Origin: Strigops habroptila
Taxonomy: Eukaryota > Chordata > Aves > Psittaciformes > Psittacidae
Direction of reading: 5' to 3'
NCBI RefSeq assembly: GCF_004027225.2
Contig: NC_044288.2
Span: forward strand, 6,003,719-6,067,718
DNA: 64,000 nt
Below are positions 1-25,100 of the stretch, piece after piece; position 1 is the first letter of the stretch; each line of letters starts with the position of its first letter. The position numbers and the translations under genes are program-made. A model generated the notes under the pieces. It made no database searches. It saw nothing but the letters and a program-made list of their open reading frames with translations, and had not been told where the DNA came from.

Positions 1-602
1 GCAGCCGAAGTCTGCAGAGATTAAAAAGATACTTAGTAAAACTGACGAAAAACTGCAATACCTGTGAAAGTTATGTCCGATAAAAGGCATTTACAGTAGT
101 GAAGTCTAAAATCTCCATTAAAAAATCTATGGCCCCACACGATAGAACAATTACATTGAACTGGAGAAAAACATTTTGCCATCAAGATGCATACTCACTA
201 AAGCAGGGCGTGAAGACGGGGAATCAAGTCGTCATGTTAAGCTCATGGGATGAGAAGAGAACTCAAAAACGATAGCTAGCAAAATACTCAATAGAAACCT
301 TTCGTGCCAAATCCTTTAAAAATTTCAGGATGATCGGCCTTTTACACTTTTGAGGTAAAAATTCAGTCCAATGCATCAGAAAAGACAAGTCTATGAATTT
401 CTATTACAGAAAACAATGAAACAAATGGCTCAATTGTGTTGGTGCATCAGACATTGCTGTGAAGTACAGATTCAGTGCGACTGTTCAGAGCTGCTGGTAG
501 TGGGCAGCCTGAAATCAACTGGGCCCCAGCTATAGCAGTAGGCATTCGAAACATTTCAGGACTGCACAGGTTGTTGGTTTTGCCTCATCTTCCCAGATGC
601 TC
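1..602 (-). other. AGO4: AGO4 3' UTR, proximal part
   Basis: Sequence downstream of the AGO4 stop codon (TGA, complement of 603-605). I see no AATAAA on the minus strand in this stretch, so the transcript probably continues beyond the left edge of the window. No other gene signal is visible. Confidence 0.8.
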
Positions 603-12512
<11,910 letters not shown>

Positions 12513-13170
12513 GGCGGCGGCGGTGGCCTCGCTGCGGTCACCCCCGGCCCCGACAACCGCCCCGGGCCCCGCCGCCGGCCCCGCCGCCGTCGCCGCGTAG
12601 CGCTTGATCTCGGGAATATTGGCTGCGGGGTGGGGACCCGACACGGAAACGGGGGCGACAGCGACAGCGGGGCACGGCGAGGCGGCGGACGAGGAAGATG
12701 AAGATGAGGAAGGAGGGAGCGGTCCCCGAGCGGCGGCGCAAACAATCCCCCCGCTGCGCCGCCGCCGCCGCCGCCACCGAGCCCGAGCGCGCCCCCGGCA
12801 GCACGCGCCGCCTTCCCCCCGCGCGCGCCCGAGGAGGAGGAGGAGGAGGAAGAGCACCAGGCCCCTTCACGCTGCCAGGGCACCGCCGGCTCGCGCACGC
12901 GCACCGCCCCCTGCCGGCGGGAGCGCGCACGCCGCCCGCACCCGTTCAACGCAACAGGTGACACCGCCGCCACTCCCCTCATGGGAGCCGCGGCCCCCGG
13001 TGCCCCCCGAGCTCCGCTTCGTTATTCTGCCCCCACACGGAACCCGCCATCTGCTCCACGGTTAATGAGTAACACAGCAGCGACGGAAAACCCGGGTGCA
13101 CCCCACGGCGGCAGCTCCAGGGGTGCCTGCCACCCCGGAGCCACACTGCTCCGGCCTCCGCCAGTGCCCC

Positions 13171-15840
13171 GAAATGCGGAACTCGCCCAGGTTAATTAAT
13201 CACACCCTGAATTGAGTTCTCTTTACAGCTTAATGCCCTACTGAGGCTGAGGACACCTGAAACAAACAGGGGAACCAGTGGAAATGGATACCTCAGGGCT
13301 ATGCCCCAGAAAGTCCTGTGAGGATAAAGTGGCTTGTGAGGGTTAATGGTGGGTGAGTGCCCAGCTGCTGGCAGCTGGCACTGAGATACAATCATCAGTG
13401 AACATCCATCCATCCATCCATCCATCCTCCCTCCCTCCCTCAGGAGCAGCCAGGAAGACACTCAGCCCCTGGGCCACGCACACCCCCTGGGCCCGCTCCC
13501 CCTCTTGTCAAAGAGGATCCCTCTGGTTACAACCACCACCAGCAAATGTTGTCCTTTTTCTACAAAGCCAACGTTTCAGGCCATAAGTAAAGGGGTTACT
13601 GACTTTTTGCCTTTTGAAGCAGCTAATGCTACTTCAGCGAGCTGCTCCCTTGCACACCCCTCGGGTTCTGTTTAGCCAACAAGTCTCAGCAGACTCACAA
13701 GGAGGTCAGAAGTCAAAACATTTGATAAATAATAAATGCCCAGACCATTTTATTTGCCTTTTTTAACCTGAAGGGTTGATATTTCCCAAGTTGAAACATC
13801 AGAAAACCTACTTTGAGTGAAATGAAATCTGAGATTCTCATAATCACCTGACAGCCATTGATGAATACTGAAGGGAAACACCAGTTTTACGAGAGCAGTA
13901 ACAAAACCCCATGATGTCTGGAACCATTTTCGCACTCTCACTCAGCATATGTATAAAAAATATGTATGTAGTGCTACACAAATAGTACTTAAAAAAATTA
14001 AAGATACAATCTCTACTTCATGAAATCTGCAGTACAAAGGCTTAGTCCTGTAAGATGCTGAGTGTGGCAACTCAAACCTATACTTAAGGCATTATAAATT
14101 CAGAAAAGTCAGCAAAGCAATTAACTTGATAAATATTATGGACATAATGAGGCATTGTTATTGCCCAAACAGTCAGAACCTTATTTCTATATGTTAATCC
14201 ACCCTTATATTGAAAACAGCTCCATGTTTCCAGTAGTAAGACTCAATTTAGTTACAACAGACAATAGTTACGATAGGCTTAGCCCAGATTTGCTTCTAAA
14301 CATCTCACCTGCTACAAGTTGTGGAAGGAGTATGTTATTTAGTGAAAAACAGATTCATAAACTAGCTTTTAAGATATGAATCTTTTAATATGGTACTTCA
14401 GTACTAAAAAAAAGTCTGAATTTCATTTAAACCTCCTTTATGGCAAGCGTTTACCCAGAGTGACCTATTCCATGAGGCTGCCTCGTGTACCGGTGGAGTA
14501 ACAGAACACAGGATCAGAAATAACCTAGCAGCAGCTAATCTTTTTGCCACCTTTTCCTTGCCAGCTGACTCTCAAAACTATTCCTAACACAGCAATGAAA
14601 TTACAGCTTTGAGTAAGTACAATAAACTGTTTTCCATTTTTTTTTTTTTTTTAATGGCAGACTACCTAGAAAGACCCAAAATTCCAGGAATTTCTAGTAC
14701 AATATCGCCACCCTTTTTGCATCATTCGTTACTAGTTAGAGAACGGCGTCAGGAAGCAAAGGCCTGCAGAGTTACTGGTTCTTCAGCAAGGAACACAGTG
14801 TTCTGCAGAGGAAAAGGACAGATGGTCTTAAATACTGCCTGAATGTTTTGTTTACCTTTGTATAGCTCTAAAAACTCCAAGGTTATTTATTCACAAATGT
14901 GAATACATGTTTTAAGCCAGGTAATTTCATTTGTTGCCAAAATTGCTGGCTTCCTTTTCCTTATCTAGTAGGTTAGAGGCAGTATCTTAGTTCTATGGAT
15001 TAATGGTGGGTTTGTAGAGCCCCCATTACTAAATAGTAATTATTAAATTACTACAGCTTGTGTAGCAACTATAGGAAACCAGAACTGTGTTGTGATGTTT
15101 GCAGTGGGTTTTACAGACATTTGCTTTTTTTCACTTCCTCCCTTCTCAGACTTGTTGGCGCTACATGAAGTATCATTGCATATCAGTCCATCTGCTCCCT
15201 ATCCCCCACGAAGCTGTGCCTTACACTCCAGAACACATACTTTTTTTCTGGGCTTTGCCTTCAGTGACAGCAGATTGCTGCTGTGTGACTTGGAAGAAAA
15301 ACATTGCTGTAGCAGTATGCTCTACAAATGGTGAATGTAATGATGAAAAAGCACCAAACATCCATAACTCCAGTTCAGAACAAGGTCCCTAACACTCACC
15401 CCGCCTCATTGTGCTTCCTCCAGTTGTCAGTGGTAGGAAGTGAGTTGCAAACACCCTTCAAAGTTCTACATTCTAGGGAGGGAAAGAAGAGGTGATACTC
15501 CACAGCTGCTTACAAAAAACCAGTTTTGCATTTTTCCATGACTTCTTATGGTTCTGGAGAAGCCTCTTGAGCATTAAGGTTGAGTTCTGACCTGCCATCC
15601 TTTCCCCTTTTGGTGGCATTTAGGGCTTATATACTGCAGGCTTGGTGGTGCTATGTGGTAACTCCACTTTACACAGATACACAGGTTCAGGTATGACACC
15701 TGTCTCTGCTCAGACTCATCAGCCCCAATTGCTCAGGGAAGGCTTTTGCACTCCCACTAGCACGTACCTGCACGATACCTGGGAACATGCCCGTAGCCTC
15801 CAGAGGTAGCTCAGCACCAGGCACTGGTGTTACCTCACGC
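13171..15840. other. AGO4-CLSPN intergenic spacer
   Basis: About 2.7 kb between the two CpG islands. It is mostly AT-rich, with a CATC/CCTC microsatellite at 13,403-13,441 and short poly-T tracts. No convincing coding exon, tRNA or repeat family was recognised. Confidence 0.7.
13403..13441. repeat. Microsatellite (CATC)n then (CCTC)n
   Basis: Six CATC units run directly into a CTCC/CCTC tract. It lies 0.2 kb outside the AGO4 CpG island and has no coding context. Confidence 0.95.
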
Positions 15841-15964
15841 TGGCTCTAGAGACAGCGCCAGGCTGCCCTCACAGCCCCGCCACGGGAACCGCTTCCTCCT
15901 GACAGCAAGGCGGGCTCTGCCACAGGGGTCTCTTATATAGCGCGCGGGTGGCCTGGAAGCGCGA

Positions 15965-16161
15965 GCAGTGATTGGGCCAGGCGGAAGGGGTGGGGCTACG
16001 CGGTAAACCCTCCCAATAAAAAGGCGAGGGGTGGGGCTTGCAGGGCAGTTATTGGCTGCCCCTGGGGGTGGGCGGGGCTGCGGCAGGGCGCGAAGACTCG
16101 AAGCGGGTTCGTACGCGGCTGTGTGGCGGGAGCGCTGGTGCAGCGGCAGCGGGCCGGGGCC
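15965..16161 (+). promoter_or_regulatory. CLSPN: CLSPN core promoter: three CCAAT boxes plus GC box
   Basis: CCAAT motifs occur at 15,971-15,975 (inverted), 16,013-16,017 (forward) and 16,051-16,055 (inverted), spaced about 40 bp. A GC box GGGCGG sits at 16,070-16,075 and several GGGGTGGGGC elements are interspersed. The 'CAATAAAAAGG' sequence near 16,014 is weakly TATA-like. Arrays of NF-Y sites are typical of cell-cycle promoters, which suits CLSPN, an S-phase gene. That link is an inference. The CpG-rich zone continues to about 16,620. Confidence 0.65.
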
Positions 16162-19100
16162 ATGGCGGCGGCGGCGGCTCCCGCTCCCGCTGAGGTGAGT
16201 CCTGTCCCTTCGTCTTGCACGAACCGGCTGCTGCTCGTGGTGGTGGTGGTGGTAAAAGCCGCAGCGGCTCACGGTCTGCCTGCGGCCTTGGGGCCCCGCT
16301 GAGCGTGGTGCGGCGGACGGCTAGGTAGGGCAGCGAGCGAGGTAGTGGCGCCTCTTTTCTCTGTCGGCGCCGCACCCGCACCGGGCTCGCCGCTCTCTTT
16401 ACAGCCCGTGCGTCCCGGCACTCCCGGCCGCTCGTCCTTCCGCCTTGCGGCCCGCGGTGCGTGCTGGGAGGGCCGTGCTCGGCCTATCCCCGCGGGCGCG
16501 GTGCATGCTGGGCGCTGCGGGGACCGGCTGCGGGGCTCTCTTCGGGACCGCGCGGGTGTCGGTGTCTCCGCTCCCCGGGGGGGTGTCTGTCCATAGTCCC
16601 CCCTGGGGCACGGGAGGGGCCATTCTACCGCAGAAGAAGCCGGCACATCGGGCTTGGGCACCTTGTCGTGGAGGAGCCTTTCTAAGGAACCTCCCTAGGT
16701 CCCTTTTTAACTAGTTCAGGTGGAATACAGGCGTGAGAGAATGAAGTTTGCATTGTAATGGCTTTAAATAATAACCAGTGCAGTCAGCTGGTTTGTAGAT
16801 TCTCTTTTCGTATGTGCAAGCTGGCCTTAAGTATTAGTAAGTTGACATAATGTCATCTCCCTTCACATAAATACCAAATAATTCTTATAATAGTGATGTG
16901 TGTCTATATAACTGTGTGTAAGGGGTTAGCCAAGGTTTTGGAATGAAGTTCAGCGCCAAGAGTCATTACTACATAACGTGACAGTAAGGAAAATCTGATT
17001 TTGCTTTGTAGCTTCCGTTAGAAGATTTGAATTCAGACTTGCAGAAACCCCTCGACAGTGACTCTGACAGCGGACAGGGCAGCTGTGAAACAGCCTCTCC
17101 GGGTCTCCTCAGCAAGGGGGCAGCGTCTCCTGATGACAGAGGTCTGTAGTGCTTCCATGAATTGTGCCTGGTAGTTGCTACCTTCAATGATGTGTTTTCC
17201 AGTTTACAAACACCTTTTCAGGATGTTATTGTGGCTTAACCTCTAAGAACTCAAAATGCCTCTTCTGTTGCTCAGAGTGTGGGCAGAGATCTGTAAGTCT
17301 TTGAAAACATTTTTTCTGAGGTACTGAAAGGGAAATGTTAAATGGGATATGGGTCTCTTAATTGCTTATTTCCCTTCTTTTTGTTATTTGCTTAACCTGT
17401 GGAGTGACTGGGCTTTACTAGTATTTCAAGGCAAGTCGCTATCAGTGAAGGATTTTCAGCTTTGTCTTTTTTTAAAGGTTAAAAGCCTATAAACAATTTG
17501 GATCAATTATATACAGCTCTACAGGCAGAAGGGGATTTTGAAAACCTGAGTTCAAGCTGATTTGCTTACTAATGTGTAACTTTATGTTGAACTGGTTGTT
17601 AATTAACATGTGGCATTTTCCTCCCTGTAGCATGCATCATTCCTTTTAATATATTTTATCAGATTCAGAGGAAGAGATTTTTGTACGTAAAAAGGCAAAA
17701 AGCAAGAAGGTGCTTCAGGACAGTGAGAGTGAGGATGGAGAGGATGGTGGCTCTTTTATGCAGAATGGAACTCCAGGCGAAGACAAGGAAAATGGGGAGG
17801 AAGAAGAAAACATTACAGCCCAGAGGAAAAAGAAACCTCATAGGATTCGCCAAGGCCTCTTAGATAGTGATGATAGTGACACTGGTGACCAACTGCAGGC
17901 TGAAAGCCTTGAAACAAGCAGGAGGTCTTGCTTGCCTGAGGATGAGTTGGAAGAGGAGAGACCCCTAAAATCTGGGAAAAAGTACAGAAAACATAAGCAA
18001 CATGAAGAAGAAGAAGAAGAAGAGACAACAAAAAATGCTGTGGGAAAATCAAGAAGAAAAAAAGAGAAGGAGAGACGAGCCGAGTCCATTAAAAAGCTGA
18101 AAAAAGAGAAGCAGCCTAGCACAGAGGTATGTATTTTGGCAGAAAAATCTGAGATATTTTCCCAGCTAAGTTACATTACTGCATTTGGCTATTATGTCCC
18201 AGTATTGCTGGTGTCCACATTACCACAGAAGGCGTGGTATCCACAGAACACCACAAGGAGCGTAGCAGTTTCATCCGCAGAGAAAGCGCGAACCACAGCG
18301 CTTGATGGTTTAATGTCAGTGCATGTTAAGCTAGGCAGAAATTCTTGGAGTTTTTTGGGGGTTTGTGACATGCACGAACTGCTCTGATTGGTATTTCAGC
18401 TTTCTCTGTGTTGCTGTGTTTCTAGAGGAAGCTTTGGGCTACTTTCAAATTGGAATTCTGGTCTGGATAAATGGCTGGTTGGGAGGTTGTATATTGTTGC
18501 TATTTATAAAATGCATACTTCAAGTGTTAATTTATTCTTTCTGAGCCATTTTGGTCTTTAGTCACTACTGAAATTCCCTACTTACCATACACATAGGGAA
18601 TGCTGCTCCAGCAGTGAATATGACTGGCTTGCAGGGCACGCGAGATGCTAGATTAAACACGACGTGTACTTTTTCTAACCTCTTTCATCAAGACCTTTTG
18701 AGAGTCAAATTAATGTTAAAGAACTGAAAGAGATCTTCTGAAATTAATTACATAAATATTTTACTCTTATGGCAAGCACATAGGTGGTGGTGAGAGGTAT
18801 CCTTTAAATGACAGTGGATGTCTTCTTGATGACAAAGAACTCTTTGATAATGGCTTAGAAGAGGAAGACGAGGATGAAGAGTCAATAGAATCAATACGAG
18901 CAGCAGTGAAAAACAAAATGAAAAAATACAAGGTAACATTTACTAGTGATACAAGATTATTGGTTATTAGTGGGAAGTCTTGTACCTGCGCATGTGCTAA
19001 AACTTTTTTTGACAATGGTGGGCTTCTACTGCTATGACAGAGGAGAGGATAGTCCTTTGCTTTTTGTCCTTGGAGAGATGTTGTCCTGGAAAGTTATTAA

Positions 19101-22100
19101 GATAAGGCTATAGCAGGAGCTTTGGAAATCTGCCATAAGTATTATGTGGGATTTGTTTTGGTTTATGAGAATACTTGCTGGGTTTCCTGACCAGTGGTGA
19201 TTCTGTACAATCATTTCTTACTTCTGACTTCTTTGCCTTTGGTAGTGCCTGTGTATCTAGACAACTAAATCAGTTTCTTTTTATGCGCTGTAGAGCAAAG
19301 AACGGTTTCCTCAGGATGAAGGCTACAAACATGTATTTGATGATGAGGATGAGGAACCTGTAGTAAAAGAACCAAAAAGGAAGGTGAAGTATTCTTCGTT
19401 TTAAAGTTTTCCATCGTTGCAGCAACTCAAATGTGTTTTGTATGCACACTGCCCAATAGTTTTGTTGATTTGCTGGTTATGATTTTCCTTTTTTTTTTCA
19501 CTGGCTGTTTTATTCTGACTCCTTTCTCTTTGAAAGTGGGAAGTATAAACTTAGTCCCATATTTTGTTTTCTGACTTCAGAAGCTTTTCTTTCCTTTCTT
19601 TAAGGAGCGGAAAGCAGCAAGGTTGAGTAAAGAAGCCATTAAACAACTGCATAGTGAGACCCAACGACTTATTAGAGGTAAAACTTTGTATATAGAGGGG
19701 TATAAAGTATTAAAAACAGGGGAGAAATGAAAAGAATTTATTTGAAAGGTTAGAACCTTCTTTCACCTAGCATGAGCTATTCAGGGCTGAAGGGAGCAAG
19801 GACTCTATTTTTATTCAAGGACATGTTAGGTGTCTTTGTAACTAATGAAAAAATGTAATTGTGCAAACGCTTGAGCCTGAAAACTTGTATTAAGTTAGTG
19901 CAATATTTAGAGCTTGATAGGCATGCAGTAAAATTAAAACCGGTCCTGCCATCCTGATACTAACATCACAGTTAATTTGCTGATGAATCTATGGACATGT
20001 TGCAAATTTGGTTTTCAAGACTGTTGCAATTGGCAATCCTTCCCAAACAGCAGTGTTTGCTGTATTCAAGTTTAAACTGTGCTGTTTATGCCTAGTCATA
20101 TGTCTCTGCTGCAAAATACTTGTCAAGCTTGTCTGAATTTCAGAGATATCAAATAAATGCCTTGGATGATGTTTTAAATGTTCTTTCACCTCCTCTCCCT
20201 GGTAGAATCGTCGGTGTCTCTCCCATATCATGTGCCTGAGGCCAAAAGCATTCATGACTTCTTCAAGCATAGACCTCGACCGGTATGTCAAGGAAATGCC
20301 ATGGCATTACTGAAGTAAGGACTTAAACCTTCCTCATATCTTTTCATAAATTTTGAGGCTAACCAGACTTGTGCATGCTATAGGTGTTGTACAGACATAT
20401 ACATGTGCTCAGTGTGTACAGTCACAGCTCTTTTCTGGTTTAATTTTAGCTGTTGCTTTGACTATAATTCTGTGAACACCTGGAAATTAGGAGTATGGCA
20501 CTGTTAATATAAGGCAATGCTCCACTCTTGATACAGTTGTACTATTGAAGTAATCAGGGCCTAGTAGTAACTCCAGATGAAGTAACGTGCTCATGCAAAG
20601 TTATTTTAATGTCGTTCTGACTGAATCCCAACATTTTACTTGTACTAGTTCTTTTGAGTAATGTGTAGTAAAATATTTAAGCTACTATAGTCACTAAATC
20701 TAGTATAGTACTAAATGTCACTAACTAGTACAAACTCTTTATGCTTTTCACTTCCTTATCTCCTCAAAATGAACTTTCTCATGCTTTTGTCCTTCACCTC
20801 TTCTTACACATTAATGACAATAATTGGAAAATTATTTCTTTCTCTTGGAGTTTGTTCTCATCCTCTTTTTCTGTTTCACAATAGCCATGGGTGATATATT
20901 TCTTTTGTTAGGTCCTCTAAATACCAGCTATCCCTAAATGAAGAGCCTGCAGACAGTAAGAACTTGAGCACAGATTGCAAAGATGGACATATAGAAAGTG
21001 ATCAATCAGCAGCTAATGAACCAGAAACAATTCTTGGCAAAGATGTTGGTATTACTGTGAACAAGCCTCTCGCTGATGTAGGGAAGAACTTGACAGAAGA
21101 CTGTGCTGAAAAGTCCCAGCAGGACAGTGACAATTGTGAGACAGTTGCGACTGTAACAACTGATAATACAGAACAACAGCACTCTGACTTCCTAAGCACT
21201 GATTGTCGTGAACAAAAAGAGAATGAAATTCCTTTAGCAGTTGATGGAGCTGCCCTTGAGCAAAGAGGTGAAACAGCACCAGATGTACAATGTGAAAAAA
21301 GCAATCAACAAGAGGAGCCTGGAGTGGCGGCACGGCCTGAAAAAGTGAGGAAGTCCAAGTTGGATAAACTTCGTGAACTGGGAATAGACCCGTCCATCAA
21401 GCCAAGAATCAACTCTGGCAATGAATCCTTTATAAACCTGGATGAATCTGATTCAAGTAAAGGTATCACTTTTATTGTTGCAATTCTATCACATCGGTCC
21501 AAGTAAGCAGAGTTAATCTGACTTTAACTGGAAGATCTCCAATTTCTTTCAGGCCTGATCTCTGTCCTGTTTAGGTGATAGGACAGGCAGGCATGTTCAC
21601 TTACTACTATGGATTCTTTGCTTAATGGTGGTATCCCTTTTCTTTCAGCTGATGCTTAAAAGGGAAATTGTGAGTCTTTAATACTTGAAAGCTCAAAGGG
21701 CTGCTCAGTGATAACTATTTAATGATGAAAGGTTTATTTCCATTTTGCCATCGTGAATTATGTTGGTACTTAAAGCACATGGGAGCATATTTTCAAATGG
21801 ATTCAAAACAAAACATGCAGTAATTATCTGGCAGGAAAAACAGGCCTGTGTTCCAGAGTGTTTACCACTGACTGTATTAAAAGGCAAGGCTGGATAGCAA
21901 GCAAAAGGTTACTTTTGTAGCAAGAATGTCTTTTTAGGCACTGGAATTTGAACATCTATTCATCAATATTAAATAGTTGACCTTGTTTCAGGGGAAGATA
22001 GCAAATGATTAGGCAATTTTATAACTCCATTACATCTATTATGTATTAGAAGATACTAAAAGGATGTCTAAAGATGCTAAAGGGTTGGATGCTACTTCCA

Positions 22101-25100
22101 TGCATGGAGGAAACTGATCTCTGCCAAGAAACATGTTTTTCTCAGCCGTGGGTGTCTGGTTTTAGATACTTGGGTTAACAGAAATTGGAACTGGAAGGCT
22201 AGACATGGAAGTGAATTGATCTTATGGGTAAACTGTGGTTAATAGTAAGGTAATTTAATATTAGCTAATAGCAATTAAGTACAAGTTACATCAGAAATAT
22301 TCTGTAATGGTTTATTGTTTTAATAGTCAAATAGAATGGGTTTGCAAATATTTTAATAAAGAATTGGAGTTTTTAACTAACTTCCTTGGGGGGGGGGAAA
22401 ATCTCAAGGCCTACTCTTGACACATTAATATTCAATGCTTTTAAATGCTATTAAATGAATTTAATTTGCATTTTAAAGTTTAATTAATATGTATTTAAAG
22501 AATTAGAAGCCTTGAAAGCACGTTTCTTGAAGCACACTCTTCAAACGTCAAAACCCAAAGTTGAACGGACCGTAAACATGAACATTATTCGTAAGGAGAC
22601 TACATCTGAAGGAAAAGAGGAACTAAAGGCAGATGTGGTCCCAGCAGTGTTAGCTGCAGAGAGCCTGGATGGAACAGTCCACACCAAGCCAGGTTGGTGT
22701 GGGAGAAGTGATGATGGTTGAATTGGGAACTGTCTTCCCCTCCCTCCCCCCCTGCCTTATTTCCCCCTTTCCCAGTATTGCCCTATGAAATACAAGTGAA
22801 GGGATCTACATCTGTGAAATTAGGGTTTTCCCTCTAATGGATAGTCCTGTTTTAAAAAAGAATCTTGAATAGACCTCTTAAATAGCACTGCCCAGTGTAG
22901 AACAGCCTCAGTCAGATCTTTGTGACTGGTTCTCTGGATTTCTTCTCTGTACCAAAATTCTGTATAAACAGCTATCCACACTGTTGGACGCTTTCCATCA
23001 GCCCTCTGAATCAGTGCTCAGACTTCTGAACTATTGCCATTTATTAGATCTCTCATACTTCCTTATTTCTATACTGCAGTTTCTAATAGAATTGTGTGTA
23101 TTTGCAAACAGAATTTTCATGTGACTCTCCTATAGTATCAGTTGGAAAAACAAATAGATTCTTTGGCTGGTTTTATAAGCACGTGTTATTTTTAGCTGCT
23201 CTTATTTCCTGTGCTGTAGCACATCTGCCCGTGGTAACTGAATGCTCTTGTTCCCAAAAGAGAGAGTGGAGAGACAGATTCTATTCTCAGTGTGCTCCAC
23301 TAGTGGAGTTTATGGATAATGAGGCATCTTGATAATTCATGAGATTGTCTTGTCTCTAAATTGAGCTCATTGAAACTGCTCCAGCTCTTACAGCTGCCAG
23401 ATCAATTCATAAAAACATTTAAACCCAAGTAACTTTTCCCTTTTCATGCCTGTAGTTACGCTCGATTTGGATGCTGGAAGGCACTGAGGTTAAGGATTCG
23501 CTGTCGTACATCTAATGGGTTCATTTATTCACTTCTGTCCAGGTGAAAAGCTCCAAGCACTGAAGGCTAAACTCCAGGAGGCCATGAAACTCCGCAGGTC
23601 TGAGGAACGCCAGAAGCGGCAAGCGTTGTTTAAACTGGATAATGAGGAGATGTTGGAGGAAGAAGAAGAAGAGGAGGAGGAGGAGGAGGAGGAAGAGATG
23701 ACAGATGAGTCTGAGGAAGAGGAAGAAGGCAATCATGAGGTCTGTAGGCAACATTTTTGCAGAACATACAGCTTCTCAATTCTGCTGCCTCCCTCCAATG
23801 AAATGAGACTTTTGTATGTTAGTAATAGGGAAATTGGGAAGAGTTCTTCCTAGAAGCTAAAAAATTGCTGTAGTTGGCATGTTCAGGGTTTGGATTGTCT
23901 AAGACTGAATTTATTCATATTTTCTTTTCATATTTCTTTGCTTAAACAGTACCAAAACCAAATAGAAGTGTATAAAAGATTGCTTCTCTTTTTATATATC
24001 CTTGGCTCTTTGCTAGCAGGGGATAATCTGAAGTTACCTGCCCAATCTGGGGTAGGATTTGCCTTGGCCTTTCCTTTTGAAAAAGGATCAGAATAGCTTG
24101 GCTGTTTCAAGCACCTCTGTGTCAGTTGTCTGAGTGGAATAGGTGCATGTAAGAACTGTGAATGTCGCTCAGCTTCATCCTCTGTGTGCTAAAATGTTTT
24201 CTTGAAAAGAATGCAAGGAAGCTGACAGATCAAAGAATCTCTGCTGTGTTTGGGGATGTGTTTTAGAATGTGGAATTTCTGCTTGGTGAAGCAGAGGAGG
24301 ATAATGAAGATACAGAAGAGAAACATGTTGAAGATGGTGATAAAGAAACTGACAAAGAATCAGTAGATGGAGAAAAGCTGGAGAAATCTGTGCACTGTGA
24401 TTCTGTTCTCAAACCACCTTCAACAGAGTCTACATTGATGCTTTTTAAGGACAGCTCCTCAAAAATGGGGTAAATAAACTAGACTTTAAAAATTATGCCT
24501 GAGCAATTTAAAATTTACATTTAAAATACACAGGTATTCTTAAAGTACTTTTTATAGGTATTTTCTGTTTTGTTCCAGTAGTTGTATGTGCATTCATATA
24601 TATTTGCTTTAAAGAACTTAATGACTGTAACTGTTGCTTAGTGGAATAATTGAAGTGTACTAGATGTATTTTGGTGTGTTACCTTGTGTTTTGCAATTAG
24701 GTTTGACAGACAAGCATGTTCATCTTGTATATACTGACAAATCTATTTTATTTAATGAATTGCAGATATTCTCTTCCTGATGAGAAACTTGAAATGGAAG
24801 AAGCTGCAGACAAAGGACCTACCAAGTTAGGTAAAGTAGAACTATTTTGGTAACTAGTGCTTTTTTCTTTGGCACACACAGAAGCTTCTATTTGAGATGA
24901 TATTTGATATCTTTGTTATTTCATCACTTCTGTAGTTATACAGTATGATTATAAAAGTTTAGACTGGCAAAAAGATGGGAGGTCTTCAAAAAACTAGAGG
25001 AAAATAAAGTTCAGAATAATAGTGGAAAATATATAGAAACGGTCAGAAATCAGTAAGATGAAATTCAGTAAGAAGTGTAATATGCACCTTTTGAAGAAAG

